The notes: generated from the sequence alone by a model not told the origin. Shown: positions 7,786 to 17,037, counted from the stretch's first letter. The stretch: 47,147 nucleotides of DNA from Sulfitobacter sediminilitoris (GCF_010667575.1 NZ_JAABNT010000022.1:1-47147); one strand, 5' to 3'. Translations and numbers: made by a program.

Positions 7786-9054
7786 TCAAATGGTCCCGGT
7801 CGCGGCAAGGATGTCCTGCGCCACGTCTTTCCAGGTCCGCAAGCTGCCCTTGGCGGCTGCGATCCGTTCTTTCAGCGCGGCATAGGCTTCGGGATCGGAT
7901 TGCAGATTGTCGATCAGTCCAGCCAGCGCCTTGGGGTCTTCGGGGTCGAAATACTGCGCCAGATCCCCGCCCACTTCCCGCAGCGCCTCTGCGGCATTGG
8001 ACGCCAGCCCAGGCGTGCCCAACCAGAGCGCCTCGCCCAGAGGCAGGCCCCAGCCTTCCATACGGGACGGAATGGCCAGCGCCAGCGCGCCTTCATAAAG
8101 GCGGCGCAGCTCGGCCTGATTGGGGTTGGTGATGATATGCAAACGGTCGCGTATGGGATCAAATCGCACCTGCTCAAGGTAGGTGTCGGTGCGCTTGCGC
8201 TGCGCACCTGCCAGCACCAGCAGCGGCACAGGACGCCCTGTGTCATGCAAGTGCAACATCGCTTCCATCACGCATTCAAGGTTCTTGCGGCCGGTCAGGA
8301 TGCCCACACACAGCACGTAAGGCTCATCCGGCCCCGTCTGGTTCACGGGCTCATTGGTGGGGCGCAGTTCATGACACAGCGGCACGGCGACCACTTCGGG
8401 CAGGGGCGGCAGATGGCCTGAGGCTGAAAACCGCTCAATCTCGGCCTTGGTAAAGGCGGAATTCGACAACAATCGTTCCGATCCTTTGATCACGAGGTGA
8501 TTGTCGTGGGTGAAATTGTTGGAAAACAGTTTCGACGACGAATGCGCAAATTCGTAGATCGGGATCATGTCATGCAACAGCGGATTGAGCTTGACCTGTA
8601 CCCCATCGCGGGCCAGTGCCGTCAGGTAATCGGCCATGATCTTCGGGCGACCCAGAGACACCAGCGTCTGACCATCCAGATTGACCTCCCTGACCGCATC
8701 CGCTGGCACAGACCGCCAGCGCCGCCTGTTGATCATGCGTGCGCCCCACAGGGCGATAGGGTAGAGAAAATCGCGTAATTTATTAGGTTTTGGAAAGGTA
8801 TAGCGCATCCGGATGGGCGTGGCCTCGGGCGGCAGGCCGGGGTCAAGAACACCCGTCGGGCTGTCAGCTCCAATGCGCGGGGTCACTTCGAAAAACCGCT
8901 CATGGGCGGGTGAGAAGATCACGAAACGCACGTCCGCATCCGCGCGCGCAAGTTCAAAGCCCACCTCCATCACAGTGCGGGAAATACCGTAGTATTTAAA
9001 CTTGAGGCCCGATGCGAGAAATTGCTCGGAAAGGTCGTAATAAAGCACACCCAT
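7786..9054 (-). CDS. Glycosyltransferase family 4 (GT-B fold)
   Basis: A 422-aa glycosyltransferase with the GT4 C-terminal domain: a nucleotide-sugar site around YVLCVGILTGRKNLE (residue ~250) and the E-x7-E motif in RMEGWGLPLGEALWLG (residue ~345). It probably transfers a sugar from a nucleotide donor to a cell-envelope acceptor in the cytoplasm. The donor cannot be told from sequence; mannosyl and rhamnosyl transferases of O-antigen loci look similar. The start at 9054 is preceded by AAGAGG at good spacing. It is the first gene of the leftward operon (glycosyltransferase, exporter, ATP-grasp). Another GT4 enzyme starts divergently 258 bases away, so the two may be controlled from the shared intergenic region. 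Confidence 0.85.
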   Translation of the reverse strand: MGVLYYDLSEQFLASGLKFKYYGISRTVMEVGFELARADADVRFVIFSPAHERFFEVTPRIGADSPTGVLDPGLPPEATPIRMRYTFPKPNKLRDFLYPIALWGARMINRRRWRSVPADAVREVNLDGQTLVSLGRPKIMADYLTALARDGVQVKLNPLLHDMIPIYEFAHSSSKLFSNNFTHDNHLVIKGSERLLSNSAFTKAEIERFSASGHLPPLPEVVAVPLCHELRPTNEPVNQTGPDEPYVLCVGILTGRKNLECVMEAMLHLHDTGRPVPLLVLAGAQRKRTDTYLEQVRFDPIRDRLHIITNPNQAELRRLYEGALALAIPSRMEGWGLPLGEALWLGTPGLASNAAEALREVGGDLAQYFDPEDPKALAGLIDNLQSDPEAYAALKERIAAAKGSLRTWKDVAQDILAATGTI

Positions 9055-9312
9055 AAGCGCCTCTTAGAGCATGAAGACCGCCGGTGGAACCTCTCAGCGC
9101 CTGTGCCGGTACGTCTGATGCGGTTCTTCCGCGTGCGGGGTGATCTCGGACCGCCATTCCGGCGGGGAAGGACTGGCAAGGCGCACACCTGCACAGACCC
9201 AATAGCCACGTCCCGGCAGTTGTTCTGGCCTTGCCGGCCACAGGGGTTGAGAAACAACTCAATTACCGTCAAAGAGCGCGGGCAGTGGCCAACCCTGATT
9301 GAGATAGTTTTT

Positions 9313-10749
9313 ATGAAGACGCATTTTTTTGATGTCACCGACATCGTGCTTTACGTGGAAAAAGAAACGTCCGTCTCAGGCATTCAGCGGGTCTCTTTCG
9401 AGGTCATTAAGCGCATGGTCGAACGCCACGGGGCGGAGGCGGTCAAGCTCAGCTATTGGGACCGCGCGCACCGGAACTATGTTTCGATCCCCTCCGGCTT
9501 TATCGCCGAGCTGGATGAATTCGATCCCGACATCCTCAGCACCGTCTTTTTCGGTTCCAAGGCCCGGTCCAAGGCCGAGACCGCGCCGACGCTGGAGCGC
9601 TACCGCAACAAGCCGATGAAATACCGCTTTCACCACCTGCGCAGCACCCTGCATGCCGTGCGCGGAAACGAGGCGCATTTCGAAAAGCACAACACCTCCA
9701 TCGCCGAATGGCGCAGCTGGAATGCCGGCGACGTCGCCGCGGCTGACAGCAAACTGATCGACCTGCCGCGCACACTGGTCACACAGATCGCACAGCCGGG
9801 CGATCACCTTATCGTTCTGGGCGCGACTTGGGCCGTCGACGGTATCGACGCGGCCTTTCAGGGGCTCAAGGACCAGCACGGTGTAGAGATCTACCAGCTG
9901 GTGCATGATCTCATCCCGATCGTCACGCCGGAACATATCGCCGGGGATTTCGCCCAGGAATTCTACCGCTGGCTGAAAACCGCGACGGGCTATTGCAACA
10001 GCTTCTTTGCCAACTCCGGCAATACGGCACGTGACCTTGCCGCCTTCATGGAAGAAATCGGTATCACCCGCCCCATCCGGACCGTGCCGCTGGCGCAGGC
10101 CTTTACCCTTGTCGAGCCAAAGAACCCGCGCAAGATTAAGGGGCCGGAAGGCGCTTTCAAGGCGCGGATTGAGCGCAGCACGACCGTGCGCCGCGAGATT
10201 TTGAACCTGAGCAAGGTGCCTTTCGCGCTGGTGGTCGGCACGATGGAATCGCGCAAGAACATCTGGCGGCTGGCACAGGCCTGGCAGCGCTTGTCACGCG
10301 AGGAAGGGTTGGACGTACCCAAGCTGGTGTTCGCGGGCAAGCCCGGCTGGTACAATGATGATTTCAACCAACTGATGCACGCCACCGGGAACCTTGGCGG
10401 CTGGGTACAATTCGCCGACCGGCCCACGGATACCGAACTGGCCTATCTCTATGAAACTTGTGTCTTTACCGCGATGGTCAGCTTTTACGAAGGCTGGGGT
10501 CTGCCCATCGGAGAAAGCCTGTCCTTTGGCAAGACCGCCGTAGTGGCTGAAAACTCCTCCATGCCCGAGGTGGGCGGCGATATGGTGGAATACTGTGATG
10601 CCCATTCGCTTGACAGCATCCATGCCGCCTGCCGCAAGCTGATCGCCAATCCGGAGCACCGCGCCACACTGGAGGCGAAAATCGCCGCCACAACCCTGCG
10701 CACGTGGGATGATGTTACGAACGATTTTGTCGATCTGCTAAGTCAATAG
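9313..10749 (+). CDS. Glycosyltransferase family 4
   Basis: A 478-aa glycosyltransferase. The N-terminus (MKTHFFDVTDIVLYVEKETS, then VSGIQRVSFEV) is typical of GT4 enzymes of bacterial polysaccharide loci, where 'SGIQR' helps form the donor cleft. The C-terminal domain has FALVVGTMESRKN and the E-x7-E motif in YEGWGLPIGESLSFG. I chose the ATG at 9313; the frame is open back to 9022, but the extra residues look unrelated to the family and run antisense to the start of the divergent gene. The ribosome binding site is weak (TTGAGAT). No gene follows in the same direction for 245 bases, so it appears monocistronic, probably acting on the same glycan as the divergent operon. Confidence 0.85.
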   Translation: MKTHFFDVTDIVLYVEKETSVSGIQRVSFEVIKRMVERHGAEAVKLSYWDRAHRNYVSIPSGFIAELDEFDPDILSTVFFGSKARSKAETAPTLERYRNKPMKYRFHHLRSTLHAVRGNEAHFEKHNTSIAEWRSWNAGDVAAADSKLIDLPRTLVTQIAQPGDHLIVLGATWAVDGIDAAFQGLKDQHGVEIYQLVHDLIPIVTPEHIAGDFAQEFYRWLKTATGYCNSFFANSGNTARDLAAFMEEIGITRPIRTVPLAQAFTLVEPKNPRKIKGPEGAFKARIERSTTVRREILNLSKVPFALVVGTMESRKNIWRLAQAWQRLSREEGLDVPKLVFAGKPGWYNDDFNQLMHATGNLGGWVQFADRPTDTELAYLYETCVFTAMVSFYEGWGLPIGESLSFGKTAVVAENSSMPEVGGDMVEYCDAHSLDSIHAACRKLIANPEHRATLEAKIAATTLRTWDDVTNDFVDLLSQ

Positions 10750-10898
10750 GCAGCACCACCAGGCGATTTCGCGTCGAATTCCCACATCGAAACACTAGAA
10801 GTTGTGGCATGTCCGCACCTGTTGTCTACGGTTTGGCAACATACCAAAATTGTGACCCGCATTTTAGCCGGCATTGGCAACAAATCGGCTAACTTGAT

Positions 10899-10927
10899 TT
10901 GCCATCGGCAAAATTCTGCTATATAGT
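10899..10927 (+). promoter_or_regulatory. Putative sigma-70 promoter of the XRE regulator gene
   Basis: TTGCCA (10899-10904), a 17-base spacer and TATAGT (10922-10927) lie 68 bases upstream of the start codon at 10995. The surrounding ~60 bases are visibly AT-richer than the flanking genes. It is predicted from consensus only. Confidence 0.5.
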
Positions 10928-10994
10928 GAACTACTGAACACCCCATCTTGATGGATGGGACTGATCCCCTGAACTGCCATTTGAGGGCAAGATT

Positions 10995-11303
10995 ATGCTT
11001 GCAGAGCTACATAAATCAACACCAGAGGAAGCTCGGGAGCACCGTGCGATCTTTGGTCAGTGGTTGAAAGTCCTGCGCGAAGCCGAAGGGCTGTCGCAGC
11101 GCGAACTGGCGGACCGTCTGTCGCTGGATTACTACACGTTCATCTCTCAACTAGAGAATGGCCGTGGCAAGATCCCCGCGCACCGCTATGCGGAATGGGC
11201 CATCGCTCTGGGTCAGGAGCCGAAGAACTTTGTGAAGACCCTTCTGAAATATTACGAGCCGCTAACCTATCAGATCCTATTTGACGACGCAGACGCCGGA
11301 TAA
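10995..11303 (+). CDS. XRE-family helix-turn-helix transcriptional regulator
   Basis: A 102-aa DNA-binding protein. The HTH_3/XRE domain covers about residues 22-75 (GQWLKVLREAEGLSQRELAD, then LSLDYYTFISQLENGRGKIP), with the recognition helix in 'YYTFISQLENGRG'. There is no ligand-binding domain, so it is a small repressor or activator, probably dimeric. GAGG lies 8 bases before the ATG. It is followed 106 bases later by the 550-aa protein in the same direction, and the type I secretion genes lie beyond it on the opposite strand. It is the only dedicated regulator in this half of the plasmid and a natural candidate to control the secretion or surface-coat genes (inference). Confidence 0.8.
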   Translation: MLAELHKSTPEEAREHRAIFGQWLKVLREAEGLSQRELADRLSLDYYTFISQLENGRGKIPAHRYAEWAIALGQEPKNFVKTLLKYYEPLTYQILFDDADAG

Positions 11304-11409
11304 AACCGGAGGTTTCTCGCATCTTTGCTAGATTGCGAGGAGGAGACAGGTTAGAATCGTTGTCGTACCAATCTGATGTATAAAACGACTGATCAGGGAC
11401 GAGTCCTTC

Positions 11410-13062
11410 ATGGCGAAAATCCTCTCATTCCGGAATAAAGACGGTGGATCAACTGATCAGGATTTCCTGACGGATGAGAACGAAACACTGTTCTTCCGCA
11501 CCGCTGAGGATGGCGCCGTCAGCTTGGGTGATGTACCACACACCAGCCTTCCCACCTCCTTGCCAGATCCAAAAAAAGACTGGGCCAACCAGGAACTCGC
11601 AGATCTTTTCCGCGTGCGCCAGCTTTTAGGCGGCGCAGGCGTTCCCGTTGAAACCCTGCGCGGCGTCACCGATGAAGGTGATCCATGGTTCGTCTACTGC
11701 CATCTGAATGGCGATGTGTTTATCCACATGGCGCGGATTGACGGCATCTATGTCCTCGACAGTCCCAATGTCCATCGTCCGCTGCGTGGGCGGAACTTCA
11801 ACGAATTAATCGCTGATTTTACCTCCGATGCCCTGCCCTCCTACACCACAGCCGGCAACGAGGACGGCGCGACCGAGCGCCGCGTAATCAAGCTAGAGCG
11901 TGGTGGCAAGATCCGCTTGCACCCTTCCGCCATGCTCGCTGCTCTGATCTGGACGCTGTTCCTGGCCTCAGAAGAGCTGGTGATGCTGGCCCCTGAGGAA
12001 CAGGCACTGGCCGATGACGATCTACTGGATTTCACCGATGTCATTGCTGCGGACCTTGATCATCAAGTGATGGAGATGGAAACCGCCGATCTCGACAGCC
12101 TTGGCGTTCCGGATGCAATGAAGGCAATCCACGAGGATACGGCCCACGGCGCGTCTGAGGCACATATGCAAATGCGCGAAGTCATAGCTCAGCAAGGCCT
12201 CGCCATGCATCAGAACGCCTATGCCATGGGGCTTTCCACCATCGCAATTGCCATGGGCTTCATGTCCGAGGCAGTGTTGCTCGACAATCAGCGCAAGGTG
12301 CTCGAAGGCCTCAAGAACATCGGCTTTACCCAATACGCCGCAGATGCCGACGCCGGTCCCGAACTAACCGAGATCGCAGGCGAAAGTGGCGATACCCTTC
12401 TGGAAATGCTGGCCGAGTTCCTTGGCCTTGATCTGTCACTGAACACCGAGATCGCCGAGGCGCCCACTGGAAAGAGCGCCACAGCCCTGCTTGATCAGGA
12501 CATGCAACATCTGATCGATGGTGCGGGTGAAGCGGCTCTGGTGGCACCGAAAGCCATACAGACGGTTGTCCGCAAGAATGGCGATGACACTGACGTCTCC
12601 GAAGCCCCTGTAGAGGTCTCCAATCTAGACCCCGGCGCGCAGGAGGCCCTGATCGTCATGGCTGTGGCCGAGCAAGACGCGGAAACGCTTACCATGTCCG
12701 ATCTGCTGGGCGATCAGCATCACATGGAAGAATTCCAGCTGGGCCAGACCACGATCATGGCCAGCTTCGATGTGACGAAATCGGACGCGTTCTCGCTCTC
12801 AGAGTACCTGTTCGTGAGCCAACGCATAACGGATCACCGCGAGTTTGATGACCGCGCGCAATCCTTCATTGACTTCATTCAGGCCAAGGAAACCGAGGTT
12901 GGTATTGTCACCATCGGCAATGAGATCATCATGATCGACCGCGACGCCTTCCAGCATAACGGGGCCGAGACCTATACCTTCAGTTGGGAAACCAATGACG
13001 GCCAGATTATTTCGATGATTGGCCTGCGTTCAGAATTCCAGGAATTTGACCTGATCGCCTGA
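11410..13062 (+). CDS. Protein of unknown function next to the type I secretion genes
   Basis: A 550-aa protein that I do not assign to a named family. Residues ~90-125 (DPWFVYCHLNGDVFIHMARI) look like a small alpha/beta domain. One hydrophobic segment at about residues 177-197 (SAMLAALIWTLFLASEELVM) could be a membrane helix, and a second weakly hydrophobic stretch lies near residue 275. The remainder is acidic, Ala/Glu-rich and probably largely helical or flexible, ending in a compact domain (residues ~450-550). No signal peptide, RTX repeats or DUF4214 are seen, so it is probably not an exported substrate. It shares a bidirectional terminator with the convergent HlyD-type gene. By position (XRE regulator before it, secretion operon facing it) it could be an inner-membrane accessory or sensor of the secretion system; that is inference only. 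Confidence 0.65.
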   Translation: MAKILSFRNKDGGSTDQDFLTDENETLFFRTAEDGAVSLGDVPHTSLPTSLPDPKKDWANQELADLFRVRQLLGGAGVPVETLRGVTDEGDPWFVYCHLNGDVFIHMARIDGIYVLDSPNVHRPLRGRNFNELIADFTSDALPSYTTAGNEDGATERRVIKLERGGKIRLHPSAMLAALIWTLFLASEELVMLAPEEQALADDDLLDFTDVIAADLDHQVMEMETADLDSLGVPDAMKAIHEDTAHGASEAHMQMREVIAQQGLAMHQNAYAMGLSTIAIAMGFMSEAVLLDNQRKVLEGLKNIGFTQYAADADAGPELTEIAGESGDTLLEMLAEFLGLDLSLNTEIAEAPTGKSATALLDQDMQHLIDGAGEAALVAPKAIQTVVRKNGDDTDVSEAPVEVSNLDPGAQEALIVMAVAEQDAETLTMSDLLGDQHHMEEFQLGQTTIMASFDVTKSDAFSLSEYLFVSQRITDHREFDDRAQSFIDFIQAKETEVGIVTIGNEIIMIDRDAFQHNGAETYTFSWETNDGQIISMIGLRSEFQEFDLIA

Positions 13063-13094
13063 TACCGGGCAAAGCCAGCAGACCAGAAGACATG

Positions 13095-13127
13095 AAAAAA
13101 GGCCGGCTTAAAAGCACCGGCCTTTTT
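13095..13127. terminator. Bidirectional intrinsic terminator between convergent genes
   Basis: AAAAAGGCCGG and CCGGCCTTTTT form a perfect 11-bp stem around a 10-base loop. There are A and T runs on the two sides, so it can end transcription both of the 550-aa protein gene (plus strand) and of the secretion operon (minus strand, stop at 13150). Confidence 0.9.
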
Positions 13128-13149
13128 GTGTTGAACGATCAAGATGTCT

Positions 13150-14448
13150 TTATTCTTCGATCAAGCTTTTCCGCACCGCATCCATCAGCGGTGAGGCGAT
13201 GAAGTTGATCACGGTCCTCTCACCAGTGGTAATCACCACATCCGCCGGCATACCTGCCGTCAGACGGTCCTTGATATCTTCGGGAATATCCTCTTCATTC
13301 ACGGTAATACGGGCGAGGTAGTAAGGTACCTCATTGGAATTATCAGGCGTGATCACGTCCCCAGAAACCGTCTCGACCATGCCCAGCATGATCGGGATGA
13401 GCTTGGTCTTGAAGGCGGTGAACCGCACCTCGGTCGCCAGACCTGGCGCCACGTTATCCACGTCGATGGGCGAGACGCGGGCGTTGATGATCAGTTCCTC
13501 GTCCTCAGGCACCAGTTCCATCAACACGTCACCGGGGCGTACAACCGACCCCACGGTATGCACCTTGAGGTTCTGGATGGTACCGGACCCCGGCGCACGG
13601 ATCTCGGTCCGATCCAAGACATCGGCGGCCACCTTGCGGCGTTCGCTGAGTTCATTAATCTCGGCGCGGATCTGCTCCAGCTCGGTGCTGGCACGCTCGC
13701 GATACTCCTGCTTGAGCTGCAGCGCCTGCAACTCCGTCTCCCCGATGCTGGCGCGCGCCTGTGCGATGTCCGAAATCACCTGACCGAGGTTCGCCTCAAT
13801 CTCGATCAGCTCATCTTCCCGCTGGGACAGCTGGTTGCCCTGAATGAGGCCCTTGCTTTCACCGTCCCGCATGCGAACCAACATTTCGGTGTAATTCTCG
13901 ATCCGGCGCTGGAAGGCGGATTTTTGCAATTCCAGACCTTCAATCTGCACATTGATCTGCTCTACCCGCGCGGACAGGATGTCTTGCTGACTTTTCAGGA
14001 TCAGGCGCCTATCATTGAAAAGGTCCTGCTGGTCAGCCAGCACAGCTGAGATCACCTGCCTATTATCCGACAGTTTATCAGTGGGGAAAGTCACCTCCTC
14101 AGAGAGGGCGCGCTCGGCCAAAAGACGGGCCTCGACCATGTGCGCAACATCCAGACGAGTTGAAAAAACCTCGAGATTGGACCGCGCCTCAATACTGTTG
14201 AGGCGCAGCAAAATGTCGCCCTCATTCACAGAAATTGCTTCCTGAACAAGGATTTCATCAACGATACCGCCTTCGAAGTGCTGCACCACGCGGCGGTTAC
14301 CTTCAAGCGAGATCGTACCCGGGGCCACTACCGCGCTGTCAAGCTTGGCCACAGCGGCCCAGCCCCCGAAGACTCCGAAAGTGATAAAGATCAACACATA
14401 CCCCATCAGGGCTACGGGTTTAGGGCTTGGTTTATTGGTCTTTGCCAT
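13150..14448 (-). CDS. Type I secretion membrane fusion protein (HlyD/PrtE family)
   Basis: A 432-aa periplasmic adaptor linking the inner-membrane ABC transporter to an outer-membrane TolC-like channel. It has an N-terminal membrane helix at residues ~13-34, the family hallmark RRVVQHFEGGIVDEILVQEA (lipoyl/barrel-sandwich half), a long coiled-coil hairpin (residues ~95-290), the returning lipoyl half (DRTEIRAPGSGTIQNLKVHT), and the C-terminal signature MPADVVITTGERT typical of PrtE/AprE. It follows the ABC transporter gene by 51 bases on the same strand, forming one operon. No TolC-type outer-membrane component is encoded in the window, so a chromosomal one must be used. Confidence 0.92.
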   Translation of the reverse strand: MAKTNKPSPKPVALMGYVLIFITFGVFGGWAAVAKLDSAVVAPGTISLEGNRRVVQHFEGGIVDEILVQEAISVNEGDILLRLNSIEARSNLEVFSTRLDVAHMVEARLLAERALSEEVTFPTDKLSDNRQVISAVLADQQDLFNDRRLILKSQQDILSARVEQINVQIEGLELQKSAFQRRIENYTEMLVRMRDGESKGLIQGNQLSQREDELIEIEANLGQVISDIAQARASIGETELQALQLKQEYRERASTELEQIRAEINELSERRKVAADVLDRTEIRAPGSGTIQNLKVHTVGSVVRPGDVLMELVPEDEELIINARVSPIDVDNVAPGLATEVRFTAFKTKLIPIMLGMVETVSGDVITPDNSNEVPYYLARITVNEEDIPEDIKDRLTAGMPADVVITTGERTVINFIASPLMDAVRKSLIEE

Positions 14449-14499
14449 GGGCAGTGTAGCTCCTCAAAGAGCGTTCAAACATAAAAATACAGGACCGGA

Positions 14500-16278
14500 T
14501 CAGACGCGCGGCTTATCCGTCATACTGACAACAGCAGGAGCTTCCTGCTTTTTTTGCTGTTCCTGCCTTGCCTTGGCTTCCTGCTGCTGGGCCGCTTGCT
14601 GGGCAAACATCTCGCGGGTGGGTCCAAACTTTTCGACCTGACCATTCACCAGCATCAGCGTCTTGTCTGACAGCGCCAGCAGATTTGCCTTGTGTGTAAC
14701 CAGAATCACGGTCTTCCCGCGCTTCTTCATCTCTTGAATACAGGCGGCAAGGGCTTGTTCGCCATGAGCATCAAGGTTCGAGTTAGGCTCGTCCAGCACA
14801 ATGATATTTGGGTCACGGAATACCGCACGCGCCAATCCCACGCGCTGGCGCTGACCGCCGGAGACGGATTGTCCTCCGTCGCCCACATCAGTGTCATACC
14901 CTTCGCCCAATGTCTGAATCATTTCATGAGCCCCCGAAAGCTGAGCGGCTGCCACGATCTCTTGATCCCCGGGACTTTCCACGAAACGCGATATATTCTC
15001 AGCCACCGAACCGCGGAACAGCTTTACGTCCTGCGGCATGTAGCCCATGTGCCGGCCCAGTTGCTCGGGGTCGTAGTGCTGCAACTCTGCCCCGTCGAGA
15101 CGGACAGACCCGCCCGCAGGCTCCGCGGCGCCCACGAGGTGCCGCACCAACGTTGATTTACCCGAGCCAGACGGTCCAATCACGGCCAGCACTTCGCCTT
15201 GGTTGATGGAAAAGGATATGCCCTTCAACAACGCCGCCTTGGAGCCCGACGCGCCGGGTTTGGCACCAGGGGCGGTGGCAATGAGCGATTGCACGGTGAT
15301 GTTGCCTTTCGGCGTGGGCAGTTGGATGCGCTCTTCTTCATCCCCGAGCGTGTCGAAAATGGTAGTCAGGCGCTTGTGCGCCTGGCGCGCGCCCACGAAT
15401 TGCTTCCATTGGCTCACAGCCTGTTCCACGGGAGCCAAAGCGCGGCCCATCACAATGGACGCAGCAATCATAATGCCCGGAGATATTTCCTGCAGGATGG
15501 CAAGATAAGCACCGGTACCCAGGATAGCGATCTGCAAGCTCATACGAACAAACTTGGATGACGCCATGATGGCCCCTGCCCGACCGCTTGCCTTTGCCTG
15601 CTTGTCGAGCACATCGTCGTGCTGCTTCAGCCAGCGGCGAGTTAGCTGCTTTTCCATCCCCAGTGCGCGGATCACTTCAGCGTTCTGCATGGTGGTGTTA
15701 ACGAAATGCGCCGCGCCCTGATTAGCGGACCCGGCTTCCTGCAAAAGCTTGCGGGTGGCAAATTCATTGGTCAGCGCCAAAGTGAAAATGATGAGTGCGC
15801 CAGCCGTCGCAACCATGCCTAACCACGGGTGGAAGGCATAGCACAGCGCTAGGAACAAAGGTACCCAAGGGGCGTCGAAAAACGCTAGGATCCCCTGCCC
15901 CGTTATGAATTCCCGTACGCGGTCCACGTCCTGCAACGTCAACTGCGCACTGCCATTCGGGTTGGTAAGTTGATGCCGGATCACACGATTAAATGCCGGG
16001 TTGGCCAGCATGTCGTCGAACTGCAGACCGGCCCTGACCAAAAGCTTGGAGCGGATGTATTCCAACAGACCATAGGTAACCAACAACGCCACCGCGATCG
16101 CTGAGATCATGATCAACGTCATTTCGTTCCGGCTGGCCAGAACACGGTCATAAACTTGCAGCATGTACAAGGGACCGACGAACATCAGTATATTGCTGAA
16201 AAAGCTGAACAATACGGTGGCGGCCAAGACTGACCGGAATCGTCCGTAAGCTGCCGCCAGAGGGGTCTTGGCTGTCAT
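14500..16278 (-). CDS. Type I secretion ABC transporter/ATPase (PrtD family)
   Basis: A 592-aa inner-membrane exporter ATPase. The transmembrane domain covers residues ~20-300; the nucleotide-binding domain begins near 330, with Walker A (GPSGSGKST, residue ~370), signature VSGGQRQRVGLARA, Walker B (IIVLDEPNSNLD) and H-loop (VTHK). It lacks the N-terminal C39-peptidase or C39-like domain of HlyB/LapB types, so it belongs to the PrtD/AprD/RsaD type that exports RTX proteases and S-layer proteins. The Gln-rich C-terminal tail (QQAAQQQEAKARQEQQ) is a variable extension. I start at the ATG at 16278 with AAGGA upstream; a TTG two codons earlier is less likely. The gene lies between a small DUF6447 gene and the adaptor gene. 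Likely cargo: the seven DUF4214 proteins of this window. Confidence 0.93.
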   Translation of the reverse strand: MTAKTPLAAAYGRFRSVLAATVLFSFFSNILMFVGPLYMLQVYDRVLASRNEMTLIMISAIAVALLVTYGLLEYIRSKLLVRAGLQFDDMLANPAFNRVIRHQLTNPNGSAQLTLQDVDRVREFITGQGILAFFDAPWVPLFLALCYAFHPWLGMVATAGALIIFTLALTNEFATRKLLQEAGSANQGAAHFVNTTMQNAEVIRALGMEKQLTRRWLKQHDDVLDKQAKASGRAGAIMASSKFVRMSLQIAILGTGAYLAILQEISPGIMIAASIVMGRALAPVEQAVSQWKQFVGARQAHKRLTTIFDTLGDEEERIQLPTPKGNITVQSLIATAPGAKPGASGSKAALLKGISFSINQGEVLAVIGPSGSGKSTLVRHLVGAAEPAGGSVRLDGAELQHYDPEQLGRHMGYMPQDVKLFRGSVAENISRFVESPGDQEIVAAAQLSGAHEMIQTLGEGYDTDVGDGGQSVSGGQRQRVGLARAVFRDPNIIVLDEPNSNLDAHGEQALAACIQEMKKRGKTVILVTHKANLLALSDKTLMLVNGQVEKFGPTREMFAQQAAQQQEAKARQEQQKKQEAPAVVSMTDKPRV

Positions 16279-16442
16279 GAGCAAATATCCTTTTGCGAGT
16301 CAGCGGAACGGTGTCTCTACGACCTGCTCTGACACCGAATTATTTTGAAAATTCATACACCAAACAGGGGTTTGATGCAATTACCGAGGTCCTGGGAGGC
16401 CGAACGGCGGCCCTTAGTATTAGGGCCACCATGCTTGGTAAA

Positions 16443-16634
16443 TCAGGCGTCTTTTGGCAAAGCGCCCTTGAGTGCTTGAGCATAGGCATTCCGTGCGGTC
16501 TGCGCGATCGCCATCTCCCGTCTCAGCTCCGCAATTTTTTGTTCACAAAACTGCACGTTCTGAATATTAGCCTTTGCTTCATCCGGCAACGTGTCGGTAT
16601 CGTATTCTTTGCCATCAATGGTGACTTTAGCCAT
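16443..16634 (-). CDS. Small DUF6447-type protein of the secretion operon
   Basis: A 63-aa soluble protein beginning MAKVTIDGKEYDTDTLPDEA and continuing with a predicted helical hairpin (KANIQNVQFCEQKIAELRRE, then TARNAYAQALKGAL). It matches my recollection of the family now called DUF6447, whose role is unknown. Start: ATG with AAGGA nine bases upstream. It lies 164 bases before the ABC transporter gene on the same strand and is probably the first gene of the operon. A chaperone or regulatory partner of the transporter is conceivable, but nothing in the sequence proves it. Confidence 0.75.
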   Translation of the reverse strand: MAKVTIDGKEYDTDTLPDEAKANIQNVQFCEQKIAELRREMAIAQTARNAYAQALKGALPKDA

Positions 16635-17014
16635 GTATTATTGTCCTTTTCTGGTCTCGTAGGGATGTTCACGGCTGAATATCTAACAGGCTCGGCACAT
16701 GCAAATAGAACCCCCCGCTTAACAAAAAAGAGGGCCGCCTACGCCCGGTGGCGGTGCCCTACCCTAATACTTGGCCGTCTGCAATAAGCCTTCTGGATGT
16801 GTTTCACACAGTCGCTCAATACGACAAGATCAACCGCCTGATATATGCGGCCTTTCTGAACTTTTCTTCCTGCTTGGCAGGCTATCTCTCGGCTGCAGTT
16901 GAACCAAGCGTTAACTATCTCTTAACATACATGATTTTAGAAAGCTAAGAGCACATAGAAACGACATGATGGCGATCACTTGCCCATGATTGTTCAGAGA
17001 TTTTTGTATTAGAA
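16635..17014. other. Intergenic region upstream of the secretion operon
   Basis: About 380 bases without a supported gene. It should hold the leftward promoter of the DUF6447/prtD/hlyD operon; several AT-rich stretches (around 16830-16945) could serve, but none fits the consensus well enough to call. Confidence 0.4.
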
Positions 17015-17037
17015 AGCCCCCGACAAGGCCGGGGGCT
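17015..17037 (-). terminator. Intrinsic terminator of the 1436-aa surface protein gene
   Basis: AGCCCCCG (17015-17022) pairs with CGGGGGCT (17030-17037) around a 7-base loop. On the minus strand the stem is followed by TTTCTAATAC. It lies 48 bases after the stop codon at 17085. A closely similar hairpin follows the paralogous gene at 22311, so gene and terminator were duplicated together. Confidence 0.8.

Noticed and set aside
7005..8132. 375-codon plus-strand frame.
   Set aside because: Antisense to the ABC exporter and glycosyltransferase; His/Arg-rich composition without domains.
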